A stretch of DNA of 64,000 nt. It comes from Microvirga sp. Mcv34. Lineage in GTDB: Bacteria; Pseudomonadota; Alphaproteobacteria; Rhizobiales; Beijerinckiaceae. A program made the position numbers and the translations under genes. Every line of letters starts with the position of its first letter. Position 1 is the first letter of the stretch. Location: the NCBI RefSeq assembly GCF_024519725.1, contig NZ_JALJRK010000009.1, forward strand, positions 57,433 to 121,432. Reading direction: 5' to 3'. A model generated the notes under the pieces. It searched no databases and had not been told where the DNA came from. It saw nothing but the letters and a program-made list of their open reading frames with translations. This document shows positions 1-8,142 of the stretch, piece by piece.

Positions 1-53
1 GCGAAGCGTGCGAACCACAGCCACTTGTCGAGCCGCTGCCGGTCCTCACGCAT
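1..53 (-). CDS. S4-domain RNA-binding protein (Hsp15-like), N-terminal fragment
   Basis: Only the first 17 codons lie in the window; the gene runs off the left edge. The peptide starts MREDRQRLDKWLWFARFA, the usual opening of small alphaproteobacterial S4-domain proteins of the Hsp15 family, which bind structured RNA and, in E. coli, free 50S subunits carrying nascent chains. The ATG lies 21 bases downstream of the helicase stop codon, so the two genes are probably co-transcribed. A helicase followed by an S4-domain gene is a familiar alphaproteobacterial pair. The call rests on a short peptide plus context. Confidence 0.75.
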   Translation of the reverse strand, partial: MREDRQRLDKWLWFARF

Positions 54-74
54 GCGCGTCGCATCCCTTCTTGC

Positions 75-3000
75 TTACTTCTTGTTGTCCTCGAGCTGCG
101 CCTTGAGGGCCATCAGCTTGGCGAAGGGCGAGTTCGGGTCCGGCTGCTTCTCGCGACGCTCGTGCCCGGCCTCGCGCCGGTTGTCCGGGCGCTTGTCGGG
201 ACGGGGACCGCGACGGTCCTCCCCGCGGCCGGGACCGCGCGGCGGACGGTTCTGCGGACGACCGCCCTCCCCTTGCGCCTCCCGGCGCTCGGGACGCGGA
301 CGGCGCTCGCCGGGCTCGCCCTGGGCTTCGCCGCCATGACGCTGGCGACGCTCGCCGCGCTCCTGGTGACGACCGCCACGGGACTCGCGGCCATGCCGGG
401 CCTGTCCGCCCTCGTGGTGGCGGCGGCCCTGGCGCCAGACCTCGATCAGCTCGGGCTCGGCAGGCGTTTCAGCCGCCGCAGCCTCGGTCGAGGCCTCGGC
501 GGGGGCCAGGAGTTCGCCTTCGGGCGAAGCCACGGCCTCGGCGGCGCTAGCCTCCACCTCCTGCTGGGACACGGTGGCCTCGGGGGCCTCGACGGCCACG
601 GCGCCGATCTCTTCGGTGCCGACGGCAGCCTCGGACGCATCCGCCGGAGCCTGGTCGACCGGAGCCGGAGCATCAGCCTCGGCGGCAGCGGCCGGGGCCT
701 CGACGACCTTCGGAGCCTCGACCAGCGGCACCGTGATGGCGGGACCGGGACGGCGCTCCACCACATAGCCGAGGGATTTGAGGATCGTGGCGAAATCCTC
801 GCCCGCGCAGCCCACGAGCGAGGTCATGGACACGGTCGGGACGAAGCTCTCCCCATCGGCCGCACCGGCCGGCGGCTCGCCGGGGGTGATGCCGGGACGA
901 TAGGCGATGGCGGGACGGATCAGGTCGGCCAGGCGCTCCAGGATGTCGACGCGCACGGCGCGGCCGCCGAGCACGCGGAAGCCGGCCGCGCGATAGAGGC
1001 CGTGGGCGATCTCGGGATCGACCGGGATCGAGGTCCGGCCGGACTGGGCGAGATGGGCGATCTCGTCGATGCCCTTCTGGTCGAGGCCGCCGTTCTGCAG
1101 GGCCCAGAGCTGGGTCGCCAGGACGCGGGGCGCCGGCTTCAGGAGGGCAGGCAGATAAAGGTGGTAGGCGCCGAACCGGACACCGGCCTTGCGCAGGGCG
1201 CCGCGGGCATCCTGGTCGAGGCTGCGCACGTCGTTGAGAACCTTCGCGCGTTCAAGGACGCCCAGGGCCTCGCCGATCTGGAACCCGATGCCGCGGGCGA
1301 GGCCCGTCAGCTCGGCGCTGTCCTCGAGCTGCAGCAGGGGACCGAGCAGACGCACCACATAGGCCTTCAGCCAGGCGCGCAGGCGGGTGTCCACCTTCTC
1401 CCGGGCCGGGCCCGTGAGGTGCTCGTCCGATAGGATGCGCACGCGGGGCTCGAACAGCTTGTCGCCGGCCTCCAGCTTGGCGACCGGGTCGCCCGTCCAG
1501 CGGATCGTGCCGTCGTTCGACAGCACGAGCATGGCATCGGGAGCCTCGGCGAACCGGTCCGCCCGCGCGTCGATCTCCCCGGCAAGCGCCTTGCTGGCCG
1601 CATTGCGCAGGGTCTTGGCCTCCGTAGTGTCGGCCTGGGGATCGGGCACGAAATGAAAGCCGTGCAGGTGACCGATGTGCTGACCCTCGACGGTGACGTC
1701 GCCGGTGGTCGTGATTTCCGCTTCGAGCATCGTTTTCTCTCTCAAGCGCCGCATGAGAACGCTCGTCCGCCGATCGATGAATCGTTGGGCGAGGCGTTCA
1801 TGGAGCGCATCCGATAGCTTGTCCTCTACCTGACGCGCAACATCCTGCCAATGCTCTGGATCCTTCAACCAGTCGGGACGGTTAGCGACGAAGGACCAGG
1901 TCCGGACCTGGGCGATGCGGTTGGAGAGGGTATCGATATCCCCGTCCGTCCGGTCCATGGCGGACAGATGGCGGGAAAACCAGTCGGCCGGGATGGCCCC
2001 GTCCTTCATGAGGAAACGATAGAGCTGGCCGACGAGATCCGCATGAGTCTGCGGGGAAACCTTCCGGTAATCCGGCACCTGACAGATCTGCCAGAGCCGT
2101 TCCACGGCATATTGGGTACGGGTCATCGCCCGGATGTCGTCCTCCCGGGCCAGGACCTCGAGGGCGGTCACGTCCTCGCCCGTGGGCGCCCGCACGAGGC
2201 CGTGTTCCCTCGGCTGCAGGCCGAGGGAATCGCGGAGGCGGGCAAGGGAGGAGAAATCCAGGTCCGGGTTGCGCCATTGCAGGATTCGCACCGGGTCGAA
2301 GGTGTGATTCTCGAGCGCCTCGACGGTTTCCGCATCGAAAGGCGGGCAGCGCCCCGTGGAGCCGAAGGTGCCGTCGCGCATGTAGCGGCCGGCACGGCCG
2401 GCAATCTGGGCGAGTTCGGGATTGTTGAGCTTGCGGAACTGGAACCCGTCGAACTTCTTGTCGGACGCGAAGGCCACATGGTCCACGTCGAGATTGAGCC
2501 CCATGCCGATGGCGTCGGTGGCGATCAGGTAGTCCACGTCCCCGTTCTGATAGAGCTCGACCTGGGCGTTGCGGGTCCGAGGCGACAGGGCCCCCAGCAC
2601 CACCGCGGCGCCGCCGCTCTGGCGCCGGATCAGCTCGGCGATGCCGTAGACCTCCTCGGCCGAGAAGGCCACGATGGCCGAGCGGCGCGGCAGGCGCGAG
2701 ACCTTCTTCTCGCCCGCGAAGGACAGCTTCGACAGGCGCGGCCGCGTGACCACGTGCACGCCGGGGATCAGGGCCTCGATCAGGGGGCGCATGGTGGCCG
2801 AGCCGATGAGGAGCGTCTCCTCGCGCCCGCGCTGGTTCAGCAGGCGGTCCGTGAACACGTGGCCCCGGTCCAGGTCGCTGGCGAGCTGGATCTCGTCCAC
2901 GGCCACGAAGGCGAGATCGAGATCCCGCGGCATGGCCTCGACGGTGGAGATCCAGTAGCGCGGCCGGTCCGGCTTGATCTTCTCCTCGCCCGTGATCAGG

Positions 3001-3200
3001 GCGACGTTGTGATGCCCCGCCTTCTCCACCACGCGGTTGTAGACCTCGCGGGCCAAGAGGCGCAGGGGCAGGCCGATCATGCCGCTGTCGTGACCGAGCA
3101 TGCGCTCGATCGCCAGGTGGGTCTTGCCGGTATTGGTGGGGCCGAGCACGGCGGTCACGCCGCGCGCACGCACTTGCGGGGGAAGGGAACGACGGGACAT
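75..3200 (-). CDS. Suv3-like ATP-dependent RNA helicase with long disordered C-terminal tail
   Basis: A 1041-residue superfamily 2 helicase resembling mitochondrial SUV3. Visible motifs are Walker A GPTNTGKTH near residue 20, the DEIQ box in VAVDEIQLASD near 95, motif III GSATMRP, and the helicase C motifs TDAIGMGLNLD and QIAGRAGRY around 230-270. An all-helical region follows to about residue 800. The last 220 or so residues are low complexity: first Ala/Glu/Pro-rich, then Arg/Gly/Glu/His-rich, as in RNA-binding or degradosome-tethering tails. The expected role is RNA unwinding in decay or ribosome maturation; this is family inference. The ATG at 3200 gives the expected N-terminus just before the ATPase core. 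An S4-domain gene follows directly. Confidence 0.9.
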   Translation of the reverse strand: MSRRSLPPQVRARGVTAVLGPTNTGKTHLAIERMLGHDSGMIGLPLRLLAREVYNRVVEKAGHHNVALITGEEKIKPDRPRYWISTVEAMPRDLDLAFVAVDEIQLASDLDRGHVFTDRLLNQRGREETLLIGSATMRPLIEALIPGVHVVTRPRLSKLSFAGEKKVSRLPRRSAIVAFSAEEVYGIAELIRRQSGGAAVVLGALSPRTRNAQVELYQNGDVDYLIATDAIGMGLNLDVDHVAFASDKKFDGFQFRKLNNPELAQIAGRAGRYMRDGTFGSTGRCPPFDAETVEALENHTFDPVRILQWRNPDLDFSSLARLRDSLGLQPREHGLVRAPTGEDVTALEVLAREDDIRAMTRTQYAVERLWQICQVPDYRKVSPQTHADLVGQLYRFLMKDGAIPADWFSRHLSAMDRTDGDIDTLSNRIAQVRTWSFVANRPDWLKDPEHWQDVARQVEDKLSDALHERLAQRFIDRRTSVLMRRLREKTMLEAEITTTGDVTVEGQHIGHLHGFHFVPDPQADTTEAKTLRNAASKALAGEIDARADRFAEAPDAMLVLSNDGTIRWTGDPVAKLEAGDKLFEPRVRILSDEHLTGPAREKVDTRLRAWLKAYVVRLLGPLLQLEDSAELTGLARGIGFQIGEALGVLERAKVLNDVRSLDQDARGALRKAGVRFGAYHLYLPALLKPAPRVLATQLWALQNGGLDQKGIDEIAHLAQSGRTSIPVDPEIAHGLYRAAGFRVLGGRAVRVDILERLADLIRPAIAYRPGITPGEPPAGAADGESFVPTVSMTSLVGCAGEDFATILKSLGYVVERRPGPAITVPLVEAPKVVEAPAAAAEADAPAPVDQAPADASEAAVGTEEIGAVAVEAPEATVSQQEVEASAAEAVASPEGELLAPAEASTEAAAAETPAEPELIEVWRQGRRHHEGGQARHGRESRGGRHQERGERRQRHGGEAQGEPGERRPRPERREAQGEGGRPQNRPPRGPGRGEDRRGPRPDKRPDNRREAGHERREKQPDPNSPFAKLMALKAQLEDNKK

Positions 3201-3394
3201 GCCTGGATGACGGGTAATGCTGAAAAGGTCCCGGAATGAGAGCCGAGAGGCTTTAGAGCCGGAGACCGGCGCCAGGAGCCTTCCCTACGAAGCAGCCTCG
3301 AGCCCATGCGGCAGGCTGCGGTTAACCCCTTATATGGTGCCGCAGCGCGCTTTCGCTACCTGAAACGGCATGAATCCCGAGGGGTTTTCAGGAC

Positions 3395-4255
3395 TTACTG
3401 AACGATCTCGGCCTTGACGGTCTCGTCGGCCTTCATGGCCTTGCGGGACGGCGCAGGCGATTTACCGTCCTCCAGGGACCAGAGGGAGGCCTGCATCTCG
3501 CCCATGCCGATCATGGTGCGCACGGAGACCTTGACCGGAAAGAGCACGCGCGGCCCCTCGACGGGCGCCAGCCACACGGACATGTCCTTGTTGTCCTGCA
3601 TGAACTTGGTGCCCGGGCGTTCGCTGCGATGGCCGGAGATCGGCACGTAGCGGGCATTGCACACGAGGACGGGCCCGGAATAGCCCGGCACCTCGACCTT
3701 CTTCGTCTCCGCATAGGAGAGCACCACGTTCATCCGGGAGGCGCCGTCGAAGACCGGGAGAGTCCGGTCGCAATTGGCCGGATCGGTCAGGCTCTTCGAC
3801 GCCACGGCCGGCATGAGCAGCGCGCTCATGGGATCGACCACGCCCTTCTTGTCGGCCGCCTTGACGGGAACTCGGTCGGGCTTGGGCTCCAGGGGCGGGT
3901 CGATCTCGACCTGGGCCACCCGGCCGCTGCGAATTCCCATGCGGACGATGCGCTGGTTGTCGGAGGTCTTCGACACCACGGAGAAGTTGTTCGAGCGGGG
4001 CGGTGCGTCGCCGTCCAGGGTGCCGGAGGCATTGGCCTCGCCCCGGCCGCCGGTCAGGATCATGGCGAGCCCGGTGAGCTTCGCCCGTCCTTCCATCTCG
4101 TATTTCGCCCCCTTGAAGGACGACGACAGGTCTGCCTTGCCCAGGGGCAGGCCGGCCAGGGTGATGTCGTAGCTCACTTTCAGGGTCTGGGCGTGCGCAA
4201 GCGAGGCCGATCCGGCGAAAGCCAACGTCACGAGAGCTGAGGCGATGAGGCGCAT
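3395..4255 (-). CDS. DUF3108 domain-containing periplasmic protein
   Basis: A 286-residue protein with a clear Sec signal peptide (MRLIASALVTLAFAG, cleavage after SLAHA, about residue 22). The mature part begins LKVSYDITLAGLPLGKADLS and continues as a beta-rich domain characteristic of DUF3108, a family of alphaproteobacterial envelope proteins without a defined biochemical role. Two cysteines (in NCDRT and LVCNARY) could form a disulfide after export. It is transcribed toward the helicase gene, 194 bases upstream of it, so it may be monocistronic. It is divergent from rpmB across a 236-base gap. No function beyond localisation is claimed. Confidence 0.8.
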   Translation of the reverse strand: MRLIASALVTLAFAGSASLAHAQTLKVSYDITLAGLPLGKADLSSSFKGAKYEMEGRAKLTGLAMILTGGRGEANASGTLDGDAPPRSNNFSVVSKTSDNQRIVRMGIRSGRVAQVEIDPPLEPKPDRVPVKAADKKGVVDPMSALLMPAVASKSLTDPANCDRTLPVFDGASRMNVVLSYAETKKVEVPGYSGPVLVCNARYVPISGHRSERPGTKFMQDNKDMSVWLAPVEGPRVLFPVKVSVRTMIGMGEMQASLWSLEDGKSPAPSRKAMKADETVKAEIVQ

Positions 4256-4355
4256 GGAGGCTATCCTGATAGTCTATTCCGTTGCATCGCACGAGATTCG
4301 GAATAAATCATGACCGCGCTGCTTCAAAAAAACGAGATGCGGCGTCGCACTATTC

Positions 4356-4385
4356 TTGACGTCCTCCCCTTTTTTGGCCTATAGG
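4356..4385 (+). promoter_or_regulatory. Candidate housekeeping promoter of rpmB
   Basis: TTGACG at 4356-4361 and TATAGG at 4380-4385 (or CTATAG one base earlier, giving 17-base spacing) form a sigma-70-like promoter about 105 bases upstream of the rpmB start. It is the only good -35/-10 pair seen in the gap. Assignment is by pattern only. Confidence 0.5.
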
Positions 4386-4491
4386 CTCCCACCTTCCAAG
4401 GACTTCTGGTGTCCGGCCGCGTGGGATCTGCGATCAGGCAAACCCGCGAATTTGTGGTCGCGACCCTTCATAGACGAATAGGATTGAACCC

Positions 4492-4782
4492 ATGTCGCGC
4501 CGTTGCGAACTGACCGGCAAGGCCGTGCTGAGTGGCCACCTGGTGAGCCACTCGAACCGCAAGACGAAGCGGAAGTTCCTGCCGAACCTCTGCAACGTCA
4601 CGCTCCAGTCTGACACCCTGCAGCGCTCCGTGCGCCTGCGCGTCTCCGCCAATGCGCTCCGCTCGGTCGAGCACCGCGGCGGCCTCGACGCCTTCCTGGC
4701 CAAGGCCAAGGCGGGAGAGCTCTCCACCACCGCTCTGGCGGTGAAGCGCGAGATCGAGAAGAAGCTCGCTGCCGCGAGCTGA
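4492..4782 (+). CDS. rpmB: 50S ribosomal protein L28
   Basis: A 96-residue basic protein beginning [20 protein letters not shown], the standard L28 N-terminus, followed by [12 protein letters not shown] and the conserved [12 protein letters not shown] segment. Length is normal for alphaproteobacterial L28. It is a structural component of the large ribosomal subunit. The gene stands alone between a sigma-70-like promoter and a rho-independent terminator rather than paired with rpmG as in E. coli; separation of the two is usual in this order. The start codon is unambiguous because the family N-terminus begins there. Confidence 0.98.
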   Translation: MSRRCELTGKAVLSGHLVSHSNRKTKRKFLPNLCNVTLQSDTLQRSVRLRVSANALRSVEHRGGLDAFLAKAKAGELSTTALAVKREIEKKLAAAS

Positions 4783-4810
4783 TCTCGGATCGCCAGTGAA
4801 TCGGCTTTGC

Positions 4811-4836
4811 GGGCGGCCTCGGTGCCGCCCGTTTTG
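4811..4836 (+). terminator. Rho-independent terminator of rpmB
   Basis: Perfect 7-bp stem GGGCGGC (4811-4817) / GCCGCCC (4824-4830) with a 6-base loop, followed by GTTTT. It begins 29 bases after the rpmB stop codon. Confidence 0.8.
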
Positions 4837-4891
4837 CGTTGCATGAAGCCTTAGCTGTTGGCTCAAGAGACACCATCCACGAGAGACCGCC

Positions 4892-5524
4892 ATGTCCCAG
4901 ATCGACCGCCGCGACTTCCTCATTGCCCTAGCGGCCATGACCCTGGTCGTCCTCTCGTCGAATATCCTGGTCCAGTATCCCTTCCAGCATCTGGGCCTGG
5001 GCGATTACCTGACCTGGGGTGCCTTCAGCTATCCATTCTCGTTCCTGGTCACCGACCTGTCGAACCGGCGGTTCGGCCCCAAAGGCGCCCGCCGGGTGGT
5101 CTATGCCGGCTTCGCGCTGGCGGTGGTGCTCTCGGTCCTTCTCGCATCCCCCCGCATCGCGATCGCCTCGGGAGCGGCCTTCCTGGTGGCCCAGCTCCTC
5201 GACATCCAGATCTTCTTCCGCCTGCGCGGCCATGCCTGGTGGATGCCGCCCTTCGTGTCCTCGGTGATCTCGTCTGGTCTGGACACCGCGATCTTCTTCT
5301 CCTTCGCATTCTATTGCGGCGTGGTGCCCGGCCTCGGCCTCACCGTCAGCGAGGCGCTCGGCCATGCCGGTATCGTGGATCAGTGCATCGCCCTGCCCTG
5401 GACCAATCTGGCGGTGGCAGACTACCTGGTGAAGCTCGCGCTCGCGGCGATCTCGATCGCTCCCTATGGGGCGATCCTGCGGCTCATGCGCTACGAGGCG
5501 AAGCATCACCATCGGGCCGCTTGA
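4892..5524 (+). CDS. yhhQ: Queuosine precursor transporter, VUT family (YhhQ-like)
   Basis: A 210-residue inner-membrane protein of the DUF165/VUT family with about six hydrophobic segments. The diagnostic blocks are YPFSFLVTDLSNRRFG near residues 50-65 and the VSSVISSGLDTAIFF segment near 125-140. Characterised members (E. coli YhhQ) import queuosine precursors such as preQ0/preQ1 for tRNA modification, and that role is inferred here. It lies 109 bases downstream of rpmB beyond that gene's terminator, so it probably has its own promoter. I looked for a preQ1 riboswitch in the short leader and saw none I could support. The predicted protein ends in a short basic/His tail, EAKHHHRAA. Confidence 0.85.
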   Translation: MSQIDRRDFLIALAAMTLVVLSSNILVQYPFQHLGLGDYLTWGAFSYPFSFLVTDLSNRRFGPKGARRVVYAGFALAVVLSVLLASPRIAIASGAAFLVAQLLDIQIFFRLRGHAWWMPPFVSSVISSGLDTAIFFSFAFYCGVVPGLGLTVSEALGHAGIVDQCIALPWTNLAVADYLVKLALAAISIAPYGAILRLMRYEAKHHHRAA

Positions 5525-5557
5525 ACCGTCGCCGGTCGAGCTGCCGATAATCCGAGA

Positions 5558-6307
5558 TCAGAGAACCTCTTCCGCATAGGGCGGGTGCGGAATCGCCTGA
5601 TGGGCCGCGCGCAGTGCGGCGGACCAGCGCTCGCGCAGGTCGCGGAAATACGGCTCGTCCTCCTGGATCCGATAGGTCACTTGGGCCTTTAAGGCATCGC
5701 GCCTCGCCACCACGATGTCGATCGGCAGGCCGACGCCGAGATTGGATTTCAGGGTCGAATCCATGGAGATGAGGCCGAGCTTCAGGGCCTCCACGAGGCT
5801 CGTGCCGTGGGAGATCGCCCGGTCGAGGATCGGCTTGCCGTATTTCGGCTCCCCGATCTGCAGGAAGGGCGTATCGACGGTGGCCTCGATGGCGTTGCCG
5901 GCGGAATAGACCTGATAGAGCCGCATCGGGCCCGGGCCGATCTGCCCCCCGAGCAGCATGGTGACGTCGAAGGTCATCTGACGCTTCTCGATCTCGATTC
6001 CGTCGACCTCATAAACCTGGCGGATGGCGCGGCCGACGAGCTGGGCGGCCTTGAACATGCTCGGCACCGTCAGCAGCGTTTCCACCGCGCCGGTTTCGGG
6101 ATTCTCGAGCCCCTCTGTCAGCAGGGACATGACGGACTGGCTGGCCGAGAGATTGCCCGCCGTGGCCAGCGTGAGGATGCGCTCGCCGGGTTTCTCGAAC
6201 AGGTGCAGCTTGCGGAAGGTCGCGATGTTGTCGACGCCCGCATTGGTGCGCGTATCGGCGATCATGACGAGGCCGTCCCGCACCAGGATGCCGACACAAT
6301 ACGTCAT
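5558..6307 (-). CDS. Anbu (ancestral beta-subunit) proteasome-type Ntn hydrolase
   Basis: A 249-residue HslV/proteasome-beta-related peptidase of the Anbu family. The chosen ATG at 6307 gives MTYCVGILVRDGLVMIADTR, so Thr2 becomes the N-terminal nucleophile after Met removal, and an AGGAGG Shine-Dalgarno sequence sits 7 bases upstream. A longer in-frame reading from a GTG at 6364 would bury the nucleophile and was rejected. Further Ntn-fold features are ADTRTNAG and the Gly-rich ATAGNLSASQ loop. Anbu proteins form ring or lock-washer assemblies without a dedicated unfoldase; substrates are unresolved. It is the last gene of the ATP-grasp/alpha-E/transglutaminase operon, which suggests it processes a peptide product or protein tag made by its neighbours. 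Confidence 0.9.
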   Translation of the reverse strand: MTYCVGILVRDGLVMIADTRTNAGVDNIATFRKLHLFEKPGERILTLATAGNLSASQSVMSLLTEGLENPETGAVETLLTVPSMFKAAQLVGRAIRQVYEVDGIEIEKRQMTFDVTMLLGGQIGPGPMRLYQVYSAGNAIEATVDTPFLQIGEPKYGKPILDRAISHGTSLVEALKLGLISMDSTLKSNLGVGLPIDIVVARRDALKAQVTYRIQEDEPYFRDLRERWSAALRAAHQAIPHPPYAEEVL

Positions 6308-6360
6308 GGGGGTTCCTCCTGGGGCCTTCTGGTCGAGCTGCTCTGTTGTCGAGGCCATTC

Positions 6361-7179
6361 TCACGCCTGCGATTGACGGGCGCTTTCGATCCTCAGACGA
6401 ACGTCGAGCGCTTCACGGGTAATACCGTAATAGCTCCCTCGAACCGGGGCCGCATCAAGATAATCGAGCCCGATGGCCAATCGGACGTAGTGTTCCGTAG
6501 CGGAAACAGCATTGGCCGGGTCGAAACTCACCCAGCCGAGATCCGGAAGCCAGGCTTCCGCCCAGGCATGGCCCGCCTCCTGCTCGACCTCGCCGGGCTT
6601 GTGCAGATAGCCTGAAACGTAGCGCGCCGGGATCTTCAAGGACCGCGCCGCGCTCACGAAGACATGCGTGAAGTCCTGGCAGACTCCATGGCCCGCCGCG
6701 AAAGCGTCCGCTCCCGTCGTCGTGGCGTTGGTGGCTTGCGTGTCGAAGCGCAGGCGCTCGGGGATGGCGTTCAGGAGCGCATGGGCCTGGTCCAGCGGAT
6801 CGGTGAAGCGGCCGGCCGTGAGCTCGGCGAATTCGCGGATGGCGGCATCGGCCCGGGTCAGGGGCGTATCCCGCAGGTAGAAGATTTCGGGAAAGCGCTC
6901 CACCGCTCCCCGGACGATTCCGGCCGTATCCGTGGTCTCGATCTCGCCGGCCACATGCAGGGTGATCTGGCTCACAGGACCGGAGACGGACAGGCTGTGG
7001 ACGATGTTGCCGTACCAGTCCTCCCGGCGCATGAGCCGGCCGTCGCCGTCCATGTCGATGTTCCAGGACAGGACCGTCTGGCAGTCGCTGCCACGCGGCG
7101 TCAGCCGCAGAAGCTGGATCGCCGACCGGGCGGGCTCGCTGTAGTGATAGACCGTCTCGTGGGTGATGCGGATGCGCAT
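6361..7179 (-). CDS. Transglutaminase-like cysteine protease of the Anbu operon
   Basis: A 272-residue protein with the N-terminal beta domain typical of bacterial transglutaminase-like proteins (MRIRITHETVYHYSEPARSA) and a papain-like core. The catalytic triad is visible: Cys in GVCQDFTH (about 167), His in AGHAWAEAW (about 204) and Asp in SFDPAN (about 218). No signal peptide is present, so it is cytoplasmic. It begins 3 bases after the alpha-E gene stop and precedes Anbu, showing tight co-transcription. In this family the domain usually acts as a peptidase or amidase rather than a cross-linker, consistent with cutting or trimming a peptide made by the ATP-grasp partner; that last step is inference. 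Confidence 0.92.
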   Translation of the reverse strand: MRIRITHETVYHYSEPARSAIQLLRLTPRGSDCQTVLSWNIDMDGDGRLMRREDWYGNIVHSLSVSGPVSQITLHVAGEIETTDTAGIVRGAVERFPEIFYLRDTPLTRADAAIREFAELTAGRFTDPLDQAHALLNAIPERLRFDTQATNATTTGADAFAAGHGVCQDFTHVFVSAARSLKIPARYVSGYLHKPGEVEQEAGHAWAEAWLPDLGWVSFDPANAVSATEHYVRLAIGLDYLDAAPVRGSYYGITREALDVRLRIESARQSQA

Positions 7180-7182
7180 GGG

Positions 7183-8127
7183 TCAGCCCAGATACTGGTT
7201 CGTGATGGCCTGTCCGAGCCGGTTGTTCTCGGCAAGAAAGTCCTGCAGGAATTCGTGCAGCCCGTGCTGGAAGATCTCCTCGATGTTCTGGTTCGCGAGG
7301 CGCGCATGAGTCGCACGTGCCTGTCGCTGCGCCGCTCCCGACGTTCCATAACGGTGAGAGATGTCATCGAGGTTGCGGGAGAGGAACGCGTAGCAGGCGG
7401 CGAGCGAGCGCGGCATCTCCTCGCGCAGGATCAGGAGATCGGCCACGAGCCAGGGCCGCAGGTTCTGGTGATAGACCCATTGATAGCTCACCAGCGCCGA
7501 GACCGAGCGCAGGATGGCGGCCCATTGATAATAATCGATGCCCCCGCCCACCGCCGCGTCCTGCGGCAGGAGCACGTGGTATTTCACGTCCAGCACCCGT
7601 GCGGTGTTGTCGGCGCGCTCGATATAGACGCCGAGCCGCGAGAACCAGTAGGCGTCGTTGCGCAGCATGGTGCGCATGGCGGAGCCGTCGTAGCGCAGCG
7701 AGGCTTCCTTCACGAGGTTCAGGAAGCGGGGCAGATCCTCGACGTTGATCTTCTTCGACCGGTAGCGGCGCAGGTCCAGCCACGCGGAGTTGATCGCCTC
7801 CCACATCTCGGAGGTCAGCGCGGAGCGCACGGAGCGGGCATTCTGCCGCGCCGTGTCGAAGCTGCTCTGGATGCTCGACGGATTGGCCTCGGAGAAGGCC
7901 AGGAACTCGATCACGTTCGCCGGCGTCGCATCCCCGTAGACGGCGCGGAATTGATCGATACCGCCGGCCGTGACGAGAGCCGATTCCCATTCATTGGTCT
8001 CGACCCCGTTATAGGAGATCGGCATCGAGGCCATGCGATAGGCGACATCGAGAATGCGCGCCGTGTTCTCGGCCCGCTCCACGTAGCGGGAGAGCCAATA
8101 GAGGCTGTCGGCATCACGACTCAGCAC
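7183..8127 (-). CDS. Alpha-E domain-containing protein
   Basis: A 314-residue all-helical protein of the alpha-E family (DUF403), starting MLSRDADSLYWLSRYVERAENTAR, the family signature; a second similar segment, YWFSRLGVYIERADNTARVL, lies near residue 165, showing an internal repeat. The family has no solved enzymatic activity and is known chiefly from its association with circularly permuted ATP-grasp and transglutaminase genes. Here it sits 15 bases after the ATP-grasp gene and 3 bases before the transglutaminase gene, so it probably acts in the same complex or pathway. Scaffold or substrate-carrier roles are possible but not visible in the sequence. Confidence 0.92.
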   Translation of the reverse strand: MLSRDADSLYWLSRYVERAENTARILDVAYRMASMPISYNGVETNEWESALVTAGGIDQFRAVYGDATPANVIEFLAFSEANPSSIQSSFDTARQNARSVRSALTSEMWEAINSAWLDLRRYRSKKINVEDLPRFLNLVKEASLRYDGSAMRTMLRNDAYWFSRLGVYIERADNTARVLDVKYHVLLPQDAAVGGGIDYYQWAAILRSVSALVSYQWVYHQNLRPWLVADLLILREEMPRSLAACYAFLSRNLDDISHRYGTSGAAQRQARATHARLANQNIEEIFQHGLHEFLQDFLAENNRLGQAITNQYLG

Positions 8128-8142
8128 GCGAAACGCTCCCGC

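Noticed and set aside
162..1433. A 423-codon plus-strand frame opposite the helicase tail
   Set aside because: Produced by the Ala/Glu and Arg-rich low-complexity sequence on the other strand.
5558..6364. HslV rather than Anbu for the Ntn hydrolase
   Set aside because: No hslU lies beside it; the MTYCVGILV start, length and ATP-grasp/alpha-E/transglutaminase context fit Anbu.
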